Assembly (NCBI RefSeq): GCF_000184345.1 | Contig: NC_017583.1 | Span: 62,001 to 126,000 of the forward strand | Origin: Spirochaeta thermophila DSM 6578 | GTDB taxonomy: Bacteria; Spirochaetota; Spirochaetia; Winmispirales; Winmispiraceae | DNA length: 64,000 nucleotides | Reading direction: 5' to 3' | Shown: positions 16,781 to 27,309 of the stretch, in pieces | Position numbering within the stretch: the first letter of the stretch is position 1 | Layout of the letters: each line of letters starts with the position of its first letter | The notes under the pieces: generated by a model | Told to the model about the DNA's origin: nothing | Databases searched by the model: none | Seen by the model: the letters and a program-made list of their open reading frames with translations, nothing else | Translations under genes and position numbers: made by a program

Positions 16781-19700
16781 GTGAGAGACAAGCGGTCGAT
16801 CCCCTGGATCCTTGGCATGTGGCTCTTCGTCTTGCTGTCGGCACTTGCTGCCTGTGGAGGAGAGAAAAAGGAACGTGCCGTGGTGGCGGCATCCCGTTGG
16901 ATCTCCGCCTATACCACAGGGGAGATCTCCAGAAAGAGTTCCATCACCGTGGAATTCTCTCAGGAGATCCTCCCGGGGGTGGAACACGGCGCGGTGGTGA
17001 AGGATGGAATTCTCTCCATTTCCCCTGCGGTTAAGGGCTCGCTCAGGAAGGTGGACGAGTTCACGCTCCGGTTCGAACCGGAGGGCGACTGGGAATCGGG
17101 CGAGACCTACCGGTGCAAGGTGAACTTCGCCCGGCTTTTCCCCAAGGACGAGGAGGTGCCGGAAGCGTTCGAGTTCTCGTTTTCGATCGTACCCCTCGAT
17201 GCATCATTCGAGGAGGTGGTGCTGAGGGCGGGAGGAGATATCAAAGAGGTGGATATCACCGGGAGGCTCGACTCGTCGGATGTCGTCGCCGATGATGTCC
17301 TCGAGAAGAGTTTTTCCGTGCAGGGAGTCTCGTTCAGGAGGATCGAGTGGGAGCACGAGGGTAAGGAGCACCGTTTCAGGATCACGGGGATACCCAGGGG
17401 GGAGACGGGGGCACGGGCACGGTTGAAGGTGGACCTCTCCGTGCTGGGGGGAGAGGGCTCGGTGGAGAAGGTGGTGGAGATACCGAACGAGAGCGAGTTC
17501 AAGGTCCTCTCCTCCAGGGTGGATCGGAATGCGAGGAGGGTGGATGTGGTCTTCTCCCTCCCCCTCGATCCGGATCAATCCCTCGAAGGGTTCGTCCGGA
17601 TCGAAGGGGCTGAGCCTCTCCGTCTCGTCCGTCAGGACAACATCCTCTCGATCTACTTCCCTCAGGTCCAGGCGGGAAAATACACCGTACGGATCTCGAA
17701 GGATCTCCGTTCGAGTCTGGGAAGCGCGCTGGGCAGGGTCTACGTGCAAGAGGTGGTCTTTCAGGTTCCCGCGCCCGAGGTGGAACTCCTCTCCCCGGGC
17801 GGTATCGTACCAGGGGTGGAGGAGGCCTACTTCCCCTTCAAGGCGAGGGGCCTCAGGGCCGTGGACGTGACCGTGGTGGAGGTGCATCCCGGCAACATCG
17901 TACACTTCTTCCACACGCATGCGGGGTTCCGGGACAAGGAAGAGTGGTGGGAAGATCCTCTCGCCTATGTGGGCAAGGTGGTTGCCTGTACTACGGTGAG
18001 GTTGGACGATGATCCTTCGTTCGATCCCTTCGAGTGGGCCACCTTCAGGCTTCCTCTCACGCGCTTGGTGGAGCTCACACCCGGGGCGGTGTATCGGGTG
18101 GCGGTCAATTTCAGACCTTCCCACTTCGTGGGGTTTACCGAGGAAGAGGTTGCCCAGATGGATGATCCCCTCATGGTTCCTGAGTACGGGGGTCCCACCA
18201 AGGGGGAGTACCGTGAAGGCATGCCCGATTACCTGGAGTACGACTGGCGCCGCAGGGAAGATCCCTACCAGAGGGCTTACTACGGACGAAGGAGGGAGAA
18301 ATCCGCATTCGTGTTCGTCTCGAACATCGGTTTCGTGGCCTTGCGGTCCAAGGAGGAAGTCGTTGCGTTCGTGACCGATATTCGAACAGGGTTGCCGCTT
18401 CAGAACGTGGAGGTGGAGGCCTACGACTTTCAGGGTGAGCCGTGCGGCACGGGGAAGACCGACGAGACGGGGGTGGTGCGGATCCCCTGCTCGTCGTCTC
18501 CCTACCTCCTGGTGGGAAGGATCGGGGAAGAGGTGGGGTACCTGATCCTCAGGGGTGATACCGCGTTGGACGTCTCCGCCTTCGAGGTGGATGGGATCTC
18601 CTCTTCCGAGGGACTCAAAGGATTCATCTATGCCGAACGCGGTGTGTGGCGTCCTGGAGATGTTATCCCGCTCTTCTTCATCCTCGAGGACAGGGAGAAG
18701 ACCCTTCCCGACGACTATCCGGTGGTGTGTGTCTTCAAGGATCCCGAGGCTAAGGTGAGGAAGCGTCTCGTCGTCAGGGAGCACGAGGGGAGGATGTACC
18801 GGTTCGACCTCTCGACGAGGCCCGAAGATCCCACCGGGGTATGGTCGGTGGAGGTGGAGGTGGGCGGGAGGAGGTTCTACAAGTCCATCAGGGTGGAGAC
18901 CGTGAAGCCCAACAGGCTCAGGACGGTCCTCACCTTTCCCTCGCAGACCCTCTCCCTTGGCAAGGGGGTCGTGCCAGTCTCGGCCCAGGTTTCTTGGCTC
19001 CACGGTGCCCCCGGGAAGGGCTTGAGACTCCAGGTGGAGCGGATCCTCTCCTCCGTGACCACCAGGTTCGAGGGGTTTCCCAATTTCAGCTTCGATGATC
19101 CCACCGTCGATTTCCACGCGCAGAAGGAGGCGGTGTTCGACGGCCGGGTGGACGCCGAGGGAAAGGCTTCCTTCGAGATGGGGCTGAAGGGAGATCTCGA
19201 GGCGCCGGGCATGCTCCGGGCGCTCTTCGTGAGTCGGGCCTATGAGGAGGGAGGGGATTTCAGCATCAACACCACCTCGGTGAGGGTCTCGCCGTATACA
19301 TCGTACGTGGGGGTGGACGTGCAGGGGGAGACGGAGAACAAGTGGAGGGAGTACGAGGCGAACAAGGAGTATGCCCTCCAGGTGGCCTCGGTGAGCGAGG
19401 ATGGGACTCCTGTCTCGAGGGACGGCATCCACGTGCTCCTCTACCGCCTCGACTGGCAGTGGTGGTGGGAGCGGACGTCGGACGAGAGGGGGAACTTCCT
19501 CTCACGCTACCATGCACAGAGGATCAAGGATTGGAAGGTCTCCACAGGGAAGGACGGGAGGGGCTACGTGAAGATGTCGTTTCCCAGGTGGGGGAGGTAC
19601 CTCATCCTCGCGGAGGATCCCGTCTCCGGACACCGTGCGGGGAAGATCGTGTACGTGTGGTGGAGCTGGGGGGAGGAGGTCCCCTCCGAGGTGGGTCCTG

Positions 19701-22300
19701 CCCTTCTCTTCTTCGAACCCGAGGAGCAGAGCTACACGGTGGGGGAAGAGGTTCGTTTCAGCATCCCCTCTTCACCAGAGGCCCACCTCTATGTCTTTCT
19801 CTCCTCGGGGAGCAGGGTGCTGAAGACCATGGAACTGAAAGGGTCGGGGGAGAAGACCGAGGTGTCGTTCACGGTGACCAAGGAGATGGCCCCCACGGTG
19901 TACATCCATGTCTTCCTCGTGCAGCCCTACGGACAGGTATCGAACGACAGGCCGCTCAGGCTCTACGGCGTGCAGTACGTCTCGGTGGTGGATCCCCAGA
20001 CCGTGCTCGAACCACAGATCGCGTGCGACGACTACTTCCTTCCCGAGCAGGATGCCACGATCGTGATCTCCGAACGGTCGGGCAAGCCCATGGTCTACTC
20101 CCTCGCCCTCGTGGATGAGGGGCTCCTCGATCTCACGAACTTCGAGACTCCCGATCCCCACTCCTACTTCTACGGGAAGGAGGCCCTTCTCCTGAGGTTG
20201 TGGGACGTGTATGGGGAGGTGGTGGCCTCGGAGCTCCTCAAGCGGGGGAGGATTCTGCGTCCCGGTGGCGGAGAGGGGATGGAGGAGGTGCCCAAGCAAC
20301 GGGCGAACCGGTTCCCTCCGGTGGTCATGGTGGAAGGCCCGTTCTTCCTGGAAGGAGGGGCCACGCGCCGCCACACGCTCAGGATGCCCCAGTACGTGGG
20401 GTCGGTGAGGGTGATGGTGGTCTCGGCGTACGAAGGGGCGTATGGTGCGGCCGGGAAGGCGGTGCCGGTGAAGGCCCCGCTCATGGTGCTCTCCACCCTC
20501 CCGAGGGTTGCGAAGATGGGCGATCGGTTCTCCATGCCCCTCCAGATCATGGTGGACGAGGAGGCGGTGGGGAAGGTGGAGGTTCGCGTGGAGACGGAAG
20601 GCACCCTCGCGCTCGAAGGGGAGGGGCGGAAGGTGGTGGATGCGACCGAGCCGGGTGAGTATCTCGTCTCGTACCCTCTCAGGGCGGATCGCCTGGGGGT
20701 CGGCCGGGTGGATGCCGTCGTGACCTCCGGGCGCTTCTCCATGAGGAGCACGGTGGAAATGGATGTGGTGCCGCCCTCACCGCTTCGTACCGTGGTGCAG
20801 AAGGCCCTCCTCGAGAAGGGAGGTGCCCACTCGTTCTCCCTTGAACGTGTGGGTATCCCGGGGACGACCTCTCATGTACTCGAGCTCTCCCGTCTCCCCT
20901 CCCTCAACCTGGAGCAGAGGGTCTCCTATCTCATACGCTATCCCTATGGGTGTGCCGAGCAGACCACCTCTCGGGCCTTTGCCCAGCTCCACTTGCCGGA
21001 GCTCGTGGACCTCACGGAGGAGCGGCAGCGCGAGATCCAGGAGAACGTGAACGGGGCCATCTTGCGTCTCGCCTCGTTCCAGACGAGTGAGGGCGGATTT
21101 GCGTTCTGGCCCGGTGGGGATCCGCACCCATGGATCTCTTCCTACGTGGGGCACTTCCTCATCGAGGCAAGGAGGAAGGGCTACCACGTGCCCGAGGAGA
21201 TGTGGCAGGACTGGCTCTCCTACCAGAAGAAGGCCGCAGGGGCCTGGAACGAAGAGGGTGAGACCAGGGAGTTCATCCAGGCCTACAGGCTCTTCACCCT
21301 CGCGGCGGCCGGCTCTCCGCACACCGGGGCGATGAACAGGCTCGCCCAGCGGGAGAGGCTCTCCAACCGAACGGCGTGGCGTCTCGCCGCGGCATACGCG
21401 ACCCTCAGACAGATGGATATGGCCAGGTCGCTGGTGGAACGGGCTTCCGGCTACCTCGATGTGCGGGGACGGTACTATGACTGGGAGACGTACGGGACCC
21501 CTCTGCGGGATCGGGCCATGGCCCTCGAGGCGCTCGTGCTCTTGGGGGATGGGGTGGAGGCCTTCAAGGTGCTCGAGGAGATCGCAAAGGATATGGGAAC
21601 GGGAAGGTGGCTCAGCACCCAGACGATCGCGTACTCGCTCGCGGCGATCGCGGGGTACGTGGAGTCCTTCGGTGCCTCGGGGAAGCTCTCGCGGGTGGAG
21701 GTGTTGTGGAACGGAGAGGGTATGGATGTGGTGAGCGAGAAGGTCGTGGCATCGATTCCCTTGCAGGGTGAGGATGGATCTCTGGAGGTGAAGAACGGGG
21801 AGGAGGGATCGCTCTACGTCCGGGTGATCTCTTCGGGGTATCCTCCTGCAGAGGAGAGGGAGGGGTTCTTCCGGGATCTCGAGGTGCGTGCGTCTTTCCT
21901 GGACACGGAGGGGCGTCCCCTCGATGTGGGAAGCCTCCCTCAGGGCACCGATGTGATCGTCAAGGTGACGGTGAAGAACCCCGACACCTCCAGGGTGTAT
22001 CGCGATGTGGCGCTCACGGTCACGATGCCGGCAGGGTGGGAGCTCATCAACAGGAGGCTCTTCGGTCTCCCCGTGGCCGAGGGGACTTCCACCGGCGACT
22101 ACCAGGACTACAGGGACGACAGGGTGCACACCTTCTTCGATCTCGGTCCCGGGGCGGAGAAGACCTTCGTCTTTCTCGCGAACGCCGCCTACGAGGGCCG
22201 CTACTTCCTGCCGGGGGTGCATTGCGAGCTGATGTATGAGGCGGAGATCCAGGCCGAGACGGCCTCGCGGTTCGTGGATGTGGTCAAGGCCGCTCGATAG
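16781..22300 (+). CDS. Bacterial alpha-2-macroglobulin lipoprotein with intact thioester
   Basis: 1839 residues, within the usual 1500-1900 for bacterial A2M (YfhM type). N-terminal lipoprotein signal with lipobox LAAC. Successive macroglobulin beta domains fill the first two thirds. The thioester motif is present: Cys1391-Ala-Glu-Gln1394 in PYGCAEQTTS, followed by the alpha-helical thioester domain (LEQRVSYLIRYPYG..., GGFAFWPGGDPHPWISSYVGHFL). Known role of the family: periplasmic protease trap working with PBP1C to protect and repair a breached envelope. The pbpC gene follows directly. GTG start with GGAGGAAGG upstream. Confidence 0.92.
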   Translation: MRDKRSIPWILGMWLFVLLSALAACGGEKKERAVVAASRWISAYTTGEISRKSSITVEFSQEILPGVEHGAVVKDGILSISPAVKGSLRKVDEFTLRFEPEGDWESGETYRCKVNFARLFPKDEEVPEAFEFSFSIVPLDASFEEVVLRAGGDIKEVDITGRLDSSDVVADDVLEKSFSVQGVSFRRIEWEHEGKEHRFRITGIPRGETGARARLKVDLSVLGGEGSVEKVVEIPNESEFKVLSSRVDRNARRVDVVFSLPLDPDQSLEGFVRIEGAEPLRLVRQDNILSIYFPQVQAGKYTVRISKDLRSSLGSALGRVYVQEVVFQVPAPEVELLSPGGIVPGVEEAYFPFKARGLRAVDVTVVEVHPGNIVHFFHTHAGFRDKEEWWEDPLAYVGKVVACTTVRLDDDPSFDPFEWATFRLPLTRLVELTPGAVYRVAVNFRPSHFVGFTEEEVAQMDDPLMVPEYGGPTKGEYREGMPDYLEYDWRRREDPYQRAYYGRRREKSAFVFVSNIGFVALRSKEEVVAFVTDIRTGLPLQNVEVEAYDFQGEPCGTGKTDETGVVRIPCSSSPYLLVGRIGEEVGYLILRGDTALDVSAFEVDGISSSEGLKGFIYAERGVWRPGDVIPLFFILEDREKTLPDDYPVVCVFKDPEAKVRKRLVVREHEGRMYRFDLSTRPEDPTGVWSVEVEVGGRRFYKSIRVETVKPNRLRTVLTFPSQTLSLGKGVVPVSAQVSWLHGAPGKGLRLQVERILSSVTTRFEGFPNFSFDDPTVDFHAQKEAVFDGRVDAEGKASFEMGLKGDLEAPGMLRALFVSRAYEEGGDFSINTTSVRVSPYTSYVGVDVQGETENKWREYEANKEYALQVASVSEDGTPVSRDGIHVLLYRLDWQWWWERTSDERGNFLSRYHAQRIKDWKVSTGKDGRGYVKMSFPRWGRYLILAEDPVSGHRAGKIVYVWWSWGEEVPSEVGPALLFFEPEEQSYTVGEEVRFSIPSSPEAHLYVFLSSGSRVLKTMELKGSGEKTEVSFTVTKEMAPTVYIHVFLVQPYGQVSNDRPLRLYGVQYVSVVDPQTVLEPQIACDDYFLPEQDATIVISERSGKPMVYSLALVDEGLLDLTNFETPDPHSYFYGKEALLLRLWDVYGEVVASELLKRGRILRPGGGEGMEEVPKQRANRFPPVVMVEGPFFLEGGATRRHTLRMPQYVGSVRVMVVSAYEGAYGAAGKAVPVKAPLMVLSTLPRVAKMGDRFSMPLQIMVDEEAVGKVEVRVETEGTLALEGEGRKVVDATEPGEYLVSYPLRADRLGVGRVDAVVTSGRFSMRSTVEMDVVPPSPLRTVVQKALLEKGGAHSFSLERVGIPGTTSHVLELSRLPSLNLEQRVSYLIRYPYGCAEQTTSRAFAQLHLPELVDLTEERQREIQENVNGAILRLASFQTSEGGFAFWPGGDPHPWISSYVGHFLIEARRKGYHVPEEMWQDWLSYQKKAAGAWNEEGETREFIQAYRLFTLAAAGSPHTGAMNRLAQRERLSNRTAWRLAAAYATLRQMDMARSLVERASGYLDVRGRYYDWETYGTPLRDRAMALEALVLLGDGVEAFKVLEEIAKDMGTGRWLSTQTIAYSLAAIAGYVESFGASGKLSRVEVLWNGEGMDVVSEKVVASIPLQGEDGSLEVKNGEEGSLYVRVISSGYPPAEEREGFFRDLEVRASFLDTEGRPLDVGSLPQGTDVIVKVTVKNPDTSRVYRDVALTVTMPAGWELINRRLFGLPVAEGTSTGDYQDYRDDRVHTFFDLGPGAEKTFVFLANAAYEGRYFLPGVHCELMYEAEIQAETASRFVDVVKAAR

Positions 22301-22301
22301 G

Positions 22302-24857
22302 GTGAGGAGGTGGGGGGAGGCGCTCCGCGCCGAGCTCCCTGCGGCGGATGAACGGACCCTGCGGCGAAGCACGGGGCTCATCCTGGGAGGGGCGGTGCTC
22401 CTCGTCTTCCTCCTCGTGCTCATCCCGCTCCCGGAGCCCCTCTTCTCCGATCCCTACTGCACGGTCCTCAGGGACAGGGAGGGGAGGCTCCTCCACGTGC
22501 GTATCGCCGACGACCATCAGTGGCGGTTCCCCCCGCCGGATCGTCTGCCCGAGAGCTATGTCCAGGCGGTGCTCGCCTACGAGGACAGGCGGTTCTTCCT
22601 TCACGGTGGAGTCGACCCGCTGGCACTCGTGCGGGCCGCATGGCTCAACCTGAGGGAAGGTCGCGTCGTGAGCGGAGGGAGTACCATCACCATGCAGCTC
22701 GCCCGCCTCATTCGGAAGCCCGATACCCGTACGCTTCCGGACAAGGTGATAGAGATCTGGTACGCGCTCCGTCTCGAGTGGCGGTATACCAAGGCGGAGA
22801 TCCTCAGGCTATATGCCGCGCACGCGCCCTTCGGCGGTAACATCGTGGGCATAGAGGCGGCGTGCTGGCGGTATTTCGGCCACGAGCTTGGAGACCTCTC
22901 ATGGGCGGAGGCCGCCTTTCTCGCCGTGCTTCCCCGCGACCCCGCAGACGCCTTCACTCCCCAGGGTCGCGAGGAGGTGCGGACGCGACGGAATCAGCTC
23001 CTCCTGCGGCTCTCCGAGGCCGGGCACATCCCTCCCCCCCTCCTCCAGGTCTCCCTCGCCGAACCCCTTCCGTCGGGCCTCCACCCCTTTCCCTCCGAGG
23101 CCCCGCACCTCCTCCTCCGGGCCCTCTCCGAGGGACATGCCGGAGAGAGCCTCCTCACCACGGTGGACCTCTCGTTCCAGCGCAAGGCGGCACGCGTGGT
23201 GACCCTGCACCACCACCGGCTTGCCCCCCGGGGGATCCACAATGCGGCCGTGCTCGTGGTGCACCTTCCCTCCGGCGAGGTGAGGGCCTATGTGGGCAAC
23301 ACGCCTGAGCCCGATCCCGAGTACGGCCCGGAGGTGGATTGCGTCTCGGCCCTGCGGAGCCCCGGGAGTACCCTCAAACCCTTCCTCTACGGGCTCATGA
23401 TGACCGAGGGCCTGCTCCTTCCCCACCAGTTGGTCTCCGACGTCCCGGTGTCCTACGGCGGGTTCTCGCCCCGCAACTTCCACCGTACGTACTACGGAGT
23501 GGTGCCCGCGGATCAGGCCCTCATCGAGTCGCTCAACGTGCCGTTCACCATCCTCCTCGCCCGGTATGGGTACCGCATCTTCTACGGGATGCTCGAACGT
23601 CTCGGCCTCCGGTTTCCCCATCCTCCGGAGCACTACGGCCTCTCCCTCATCCTTGGAGGGATCGACCTCTCCCTCTGGGACCTCGCCGAGCTCTACGGTG
23701 GACTCGGGAGGATCGCCCTGGGGGAAGGGGACAGGGCCTTCGTGAGGCACCGGTACCTTCTTGGGGAGGAGGAAGCGTTGAGGGCCCGTTCTCCCACCCA
23801 GATCCTGGATCCTGCGGCCGTGTGGTACGTGATCGAGGCCATGACCCACCTGGTACGGCCGGAGAACGAGTCGGGGTGGGAGCACTTCGTGGAAGGACGT
23901 CGGGTGGCCTGGAAGACCGGCACGAGTTGGGGGCAGCGGGATGCGTGGGCCGTGGGGATCACCCCGGAGTATCTGGTGGCCGTGTGGGTGGGCAACGCCG
24001 ACGGCAGGGGCAATCCCCATCTCCTCGGAGCGAGGGTGGCGGGGCCCCTCCTCTTCGACGTGTTGAGAGAGCTGCCGCTTCCAGACGTCTGGTTCGAACG
24101 GCCCGTGGATCGGATGGTCCCGGTCGCCGTCTGTGCCACCTCAGGGATGCGTGCAGGTCCCCATTGCCCGGAGGTGCGTGTGGAGATGCTCCCGTACGCC
24201 TCACGAAGGGCCTCTCTCTGTACGTACCACAGGCTCCTCCACCTGGATGCAGAAGGCGAACACCAGGTGGACAGCAGCACCTATCCTGTGGGCAAGATGC
24301 GCCACGAAGAGTGGTTCGTGCTCCCTCCCCTCGAGGCCTGGTACTACAAGCGATCGGGTCACGTCTACAGGGAGCCGCCTCCGCCGCTCTCCAGTTCGCG
24401 GCCGGCACTCACCCTCGCCTATCCATCGGACGGGGCTGTCGTCTACATACCTGTCGATCTCGACGAGAGGAGGGAGGCGATGGTGTGCGAGGCGGTGCAC
24501 ACCAGGGAGCAGGCCGTGCTGTACTGGCACCTCGACGGGGAACTCGTGGCCGTCACCCGGGCGCCCCACCAGATCGCCATAGCCCCTCCTGCCGGGTGGC
24601 ATACCCTCTACGTGATGGACGAGGAGGGATTCGGGGTCTCCGCCCGGTTTCGGGTGGAGGAGTCCGGTATCCGCTCGAGAGAAGGGGGGATGAATACCGG
24701 TTTCTCTCCTCCGCCATGCTCCTCTACCGAGCCCCGGAGGGAAATGTCCTCATTGAATATAATACAAGGTAAAATAAGAAAAAAAGACATGGTGTCGATC
24801 TTCCGAATCAGGAGTAGCGATGCCTCTGGGAATAAGAGGTATCGTTTTTTTGCTTGA
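22302..24857 (+). CDS. pbpC: Penicillin-binding protein 1C (bifunctional glycosyltransferase/transpeptidase)
   Basis: About 851 residues from the GTG one base after the upstream stop; ATGs at 22236 and 22278 are alternatives and no start has a strong RBS, so translational coupling is likely. One membrane anchor ([15 protein letters not shown]), then a GT51 transglycosylase ([25 protein letters not shown]) and a transpeptidase with SxxK (Ser356, STLK), SLN and KTGT (Lys538). A C-terminal BiPBP_C domain ends near residue 795 ([16 protein letters not shown]). The remaining roughly 60 residues run into AT-rich DNA and resemble no PBP tail; see findings for a possible lost stop at a G6 tract. Partner of the alpha-2-macroglobulin gene. 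Confidence 0.9.
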   Translation: MRRWGEALRAELPAADERTLRRSTGLILGGAVLLVFLLVLIPLPEPLFSDPYCTVLRDREGRLLHVRIADDHQWRFPPPDRLPESYVQAVLAYEDRRFFLHGGVDPLALVRAAWLNLREGRVVSGGSTITMQLARLIRKPDTRTLPDKVIEIWYALRLEWRYTKAEILRLYAAHAPFGGNIVGIEAACWRYFGHELGDLSWAEAAFLAVLPRDPADAFTPQGREEVRTRRNQLLLRLSEAGHIPPPLLQVSLAEPLPSGLHPFPSEAPHLLLRALSEGHAGESLLTTVDLSFQRKAARVVTLHHHRLAPRGIHNAAVLVVHLPSGEVRAYVGNTPEPDPEYGPEVDCVSALRSPGSTLKPFLYGLMMTEGLLLPHQLVSDVPVSYGGFSPRNFHRTYYGVVPADQALIESLNVPFTILLARYGYRIFYGMLERLGLRFPHPPEHYGLSLILGGIDLSLWDLAELYGGLGRIALGEGDRAFVRHRYLLGEEEALRARSPTQILDPAAVWYVIEAMTHLVRPENESGWEHFVEGRRVAWKTGTSWGQRDAWAVGITPEYLVAVWVGNADGRGNPHLLGARVAGPLLFDVLRELPLPDVWFERPVDRMVPVAVCATSGMRAGPHCPEVRVEMLPYASRRASLCTYHRLLHLDAEGEHQVDSSTYPVGKMRHEEWFVLPPLEAWYYKRSGHVYREPPPPLSSSRPALTLAYPSDGAVVYIPVDLDERREAMVCEAVHTREQAVLYWHLDGELVAVTRAPHQIAIAPPAGWHTLYVMDEEGFGVSARFRVEESGIRSREGGMNTGFSPPPCSSTEPRREMSSLNIIQGKIRKKDMVSIFRIRSSDASGNKRYRFFA

Positions 24858-24881
24858 CAGGAGATCAGAATATGTTATCAT
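24854..24881 (+). promoter_or_regulatory. Promoter of the mannan uptake/phosphorylase operon
   Basis: TTGACA (24854-24859), 16-bp spacer, TATCAT (24876-24881), inside an AT-rich stretch (about 24760-24920). The -35 overlaps the apparent stop codon of pbpC. Confidence 0.65.
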
Positions 24882-24915
24882 GGGACCAGATACGAGTATT
24901 TTTTTGTTCGAATGA

Positions 24916-24927
24916 GAAACCGGTTTC
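24916..24927 (+). promoter_or_regulatory. Operator palindrome GAAACCGGTTTC (LacI-type)
   Basis: Perfect 12-bp palindrome centred on CCGG, between the promoter and the AAGGAG ribosome site of the GH130 gene. A central CpG is typical of LacI-family operators. GAAACCGGTTT recurs at 35195 in front of the epimerase operon, and a lacI-family gene lies between the two operons. Confidence 0.7.
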
Positions 24928-24940
24928 AGAAGGAGCAGCG

Positions 24941-25942
24941 ATGAGTACGAGATACACCGTTGTCGCAGATCCCCTCCCCCACATCCCCTGGGAGGATCGT
25001 CCCCCTGGCTCCCGGGAGGTGGTCTGGCGATATTCGGGTAATCCCATCGTCACCAGGGACCATGCGAAGGGGGCGAACAGCATCTTCAACAGCGCGGTGG
25101 TACCCTTCAAGGAAGGGTTCGCGGGCGTCTTCAGGGTGGACGATACGGCCCGCCGCATGGATCTCAGACGCGGGTTCAGCGAGGACGGCATCCACTGGGA
25201 GATCGACGACAAGCCCATTCGCTTCACCCCCGAACACCGCGATCTCCCCCAAAGCGAGTTCAAGTACGACCCCCGCGTGGTACGGCTGGGCTCCCGGTAC
25301 TACATCACGTGGTGCAACGGGTACCACGGTCCGGGGATAGGGCTGGGCTACACCGACGACTTTGAGACCTTTGTCCAGATGGAGAGCCCCTTCATGCCCT
25401 ACAACCGCAACGGCGTGCTCTTCCCCCGGAAGATAGGCGACAACTACGCCCTCCTCCACAGGCCGAGCGACGCAGGCCACACCGCCTTCGGCGACATCTT
25501 CTACAGCGAATCCCCTGATCTCAAGTACTGGGGGAGGCACCGCCATGTGATGGGTCCCCGCGGGGTGGAGAGCCTCTGGCAGCACACCAAGATAGGGGCG
25601 GGGCCCGCTCCCATCGAGACGAGCGAGGGCTGGCTCCTCCTCTACCACGGGGTGCTCACCTCGTGCAACGGGTTCGTCTACAGCATGGGGGCCGCCCTCC
25701 TCGACCTTGACGAACCCTGGAAGGTGCGCTACCGGAGCGCACACTACCTGCTCTCGCCTCGTGCGTACTACGAGTGTGTGGGCGATGTGCCGAACGTGGT
25801 CTTCCCCTGCGCGGTGCTCTGCGACGGGGAGACCGGGAGGCTCGCCGTCTACTACGGCGGGGCGGACACCGTGGTGGCGCTCGCCTTCGCGTATGTGGAC
25901 GAGCTCATCGAGTTCATCAAGGCGACCGATCTCGGGGCGTAG
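24941..25942 (+). CDS. GH130 family phosphorylase, probable beta-1,4-mannooligosaccharide phosphorylase
   Basis: 333 residues forming a five-bladed propeller typical of GH130. Seen: [19 protein letters not shown] near the N terminus, KYDPRVV with the conserved Asp of the active centre, and [13 protein letters not shown]...YYGGADT near the C terminus. The [15 protein letters not shown] version matches the subfamily-2-like enzymes that phosphorolyse mannooligosaccharides to mannose-1-phosphate; a mannosyl-N-acetylglucosamine phosphorylase is the main alternative. The start is ATG 24941 after AAGGAG; the frame also opens upstream inside the promoter, which I exclude. First gene of the mannan operon. 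No signal peptide, so cytoplasmic. Confidence 0.85.
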   Translation: MSTRYTVVADPLPHIPWEDRPPGSREVVWRYSGNPIVTRDHAKGANSIFNSAVVPFKEGFAGVFRVDDTARRMDLRRGFSEDGIHWEIDDKPIRFTPEHRDLPQSEFKYDPRVVRLGSRYYITWCNGYHGPGIGLGYTDDFETFVQMESPFMPYNRNGVLFPRKIGDNYALLHRPSDAGHTAFGDIFYSESPDLKYWGRHRHVMGPRGVESLWQHTKIGAGPAPIETSEGWLLLYHGVLTSCNGFVYSMGAALLDLDEPWKVRYRSAHYLLSPRAYYECVGDVPNVVFPCAVLCDGETGRLAVYYGGADTVVALAFAYVDELIEFIKATDLGA

Positions 25943-25947
25943 CCCCG
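25933..25947 (+). other. Small hairpin over the GH130 stop codon
   Basis: CGGGGC (25933-25938), 3-nt loop, GCCCCG (25942-25947), enclosing the TAG stop. It sits just before the binding-protein ribosome site and may affect mRNA processing or coupling. Confidence 0.35.
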
Positions 25948-25975
25948 GGCACACCATACATAAAGGAGAGAAGCC

Positions 25976-27253
25976 ATGAAACGATGTGTGCTGTTGAGCG
26001 TGCTGTTCCTCATGGCCGCTTCCTTCCTCTGGGCGGGGGCCCAGCAGGAGCAGGGAGGCGGTGCAGGGGGCCAGGTGACCATCCGGTACACCCGGTGGGC
26101 GGGCACCCAGGAGGCCAAGGACTTCCAGGCCCTGGTCGACACCTTCATGAAGGCCCACCCGGAGATCAAGGTGGAGACCGAGTTCCTCCCCTGGGGCGCG
26201 TACTGGGAGAAGGTGCGCACCACCGTGGTGAGCGGTGATGCGGCCGACGTGCTCTCCATGTCGCACCAGAGCTCGTCGCCGTACGTGACCAAGGGGGCCT
26301 TCCTCGCGCTCGACGACCTTCCCGGTGCCAAGGAGTTGCTCGACGAGATGCAGCCCGGCACCAGGGCCGCGGTGGTCTACCAGGGCAAGATCTACGGGAT
26401 GCCCATCGGTGTGGGTGTACGGGCCCTCATCTACAACAAGAAGCTGCTCGATGAGGCGGGTGTGCCGTATCCCGATCCCGAGAAGCCCATGACCTGGGAT
26501 GAGTTCATCAGGACCTACAAGGTGCTCACCAAGAAGAACGCCCAGGGTGAGATCGTGCAGGCCGCGGTGCACTTCCACTGGCTGGAGATGTGGCAGGCCC
26601 TCGTGGCCCAGATGGGGGGCAAGATCCTCGATGACGACATCAGGCCCACTCGGGTGATGCTCAACTCTCCGGAAGGGATCGCCGCCCTCAAGCTCGCGAA
26701 GCGGGCTTTCCAGGAAGAGCTCGAACCTCCCTACAGCACCGAATGGGCGGGGCCGTGGGGCACCCCGGATTCGGCCGTGGCGACCGGCAAGGTGGCCTTC
26801 ATGCACACCGGCGGGTGGGGACTGCCGCCTCTCAGGGATGCGGGGATCGACTTCGGGACCGCACCGCTCCCCTATCCCGCAGGCAAGCAGCGGGCCACGA
26901 GGGGATATGTGAACTTCCTCAGCATCTACCGGGGGAGCCAGAAGGTCGATGCCGCCTGGACCTTCGTGAAGTGGATGTGCGGTGAGGGCCAGCCCGAGTT
27001 CGCCAAGACCGGCGACCTGCCGGCGAACGCGAAGTACCTCGAGGTCGTCAAGAAGACCGCTCCCGACTACATGAAGGCCTTCTTCTCCGACCTGCCCTAC
27101 GTGATCACCGGGCCCATGCTGCCCACGGACGAGTTTGGCAGTCTCCTCGAGGCCACGATGACCGACTTCTTCCAGGACAGGATCTCCGCCGAGGAGGCGG
27201 TGCGGATCATCGAGGAAGAGGGCAACAAGATCATAAAGAAGATCTACGGCTGA
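25976..27253 (+). CDS. ABC transporter sugar-binding protein (cluster B/CUT1 type)
   Basis: 425 residues with a signal peptide cleaved near AGA-QQ and no lipobox cysteine, so a periplasmic rather than lipid-anchored protein. Standard family-1 extracellular binding-protein features: TIRYTRWAGTQEAKDFQALVDTF, HPEIKVETEFLPWGAYWEKV, YGMPIGVGVRALIYNKKLLDEAG, VAFMHTGGWGLPPL. Context points to manno- or glucomanno-oligosaccharides. RBS AAGGAGAG. A strong hairpin follows the gene. Confidence 0.93.
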   Translation: MKRCVLLSVLFLMAASFLWAGAQQEQGGGAGGQVTIRYTRWAGTQEAKDFQALVDTFMKAHPEIKVETEFLPWGAYWEKVRTTVVSGDAADVLSMSHQSSSPYVTKGAFLALDDLPGAKELLDEMQPGTRAAVVYQGKIYGMPIGVGVRALIYNKKLLDEAGVPYPDPEKPMTWDEFIRTYKVLTKKNAQGEIVQAAVHFHWLEMWQALVAQMGGKILDDDIRPTRVMLNSPEGIAALKLAKRAFQEELEPPYSTEWAGPWGTPDSAVATGKVAFMHTGGWGLPPLRDAGIDFGTAPLPYPAGKQRATRGYVNFLSIYRGSQKVDAAWTFVKWMCGEGQPEFAKTGDLPANAKYLEVVKKTAPDYMKAFFSDLPYVITGPMLPTDEFGSLLEATMTDFFQDRISAEEAVRIIEEEGNKIIKKIYG

Positions 27254-27263
27254 AGGAGATCTC

Positions 27264-27289
27264 GCGGGGAGAGGAGCCCCTCTCCCCGC
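27264..27289 (+). other. Intergenic stem-loop between binding protein and permease genes
   Basis: An 11-bp stem: GCGGGGAGAGG (27264-27274) pairs with CCTCTCCCCGC (27279-27289), loop AGCC. No T run follows, so it is more likely an mRNA-stabilising or attenuating element that favours binding-protein expression over permeases than a full terminator. Confidence 0.6.
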
Positions 27290-27309
27290 CTCTTCAAGGA
27301 GTGGACTGC

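Noticed and set aside
17066-17083. 18-bp perfect palindrome CTCCGGTTCGAACCGGAG resembling the mannan operator
   Set aside because: Deep inside the alpha-2-macroglobulin coding region, with a different centre (TCGA instead of CCGG); probably chance.
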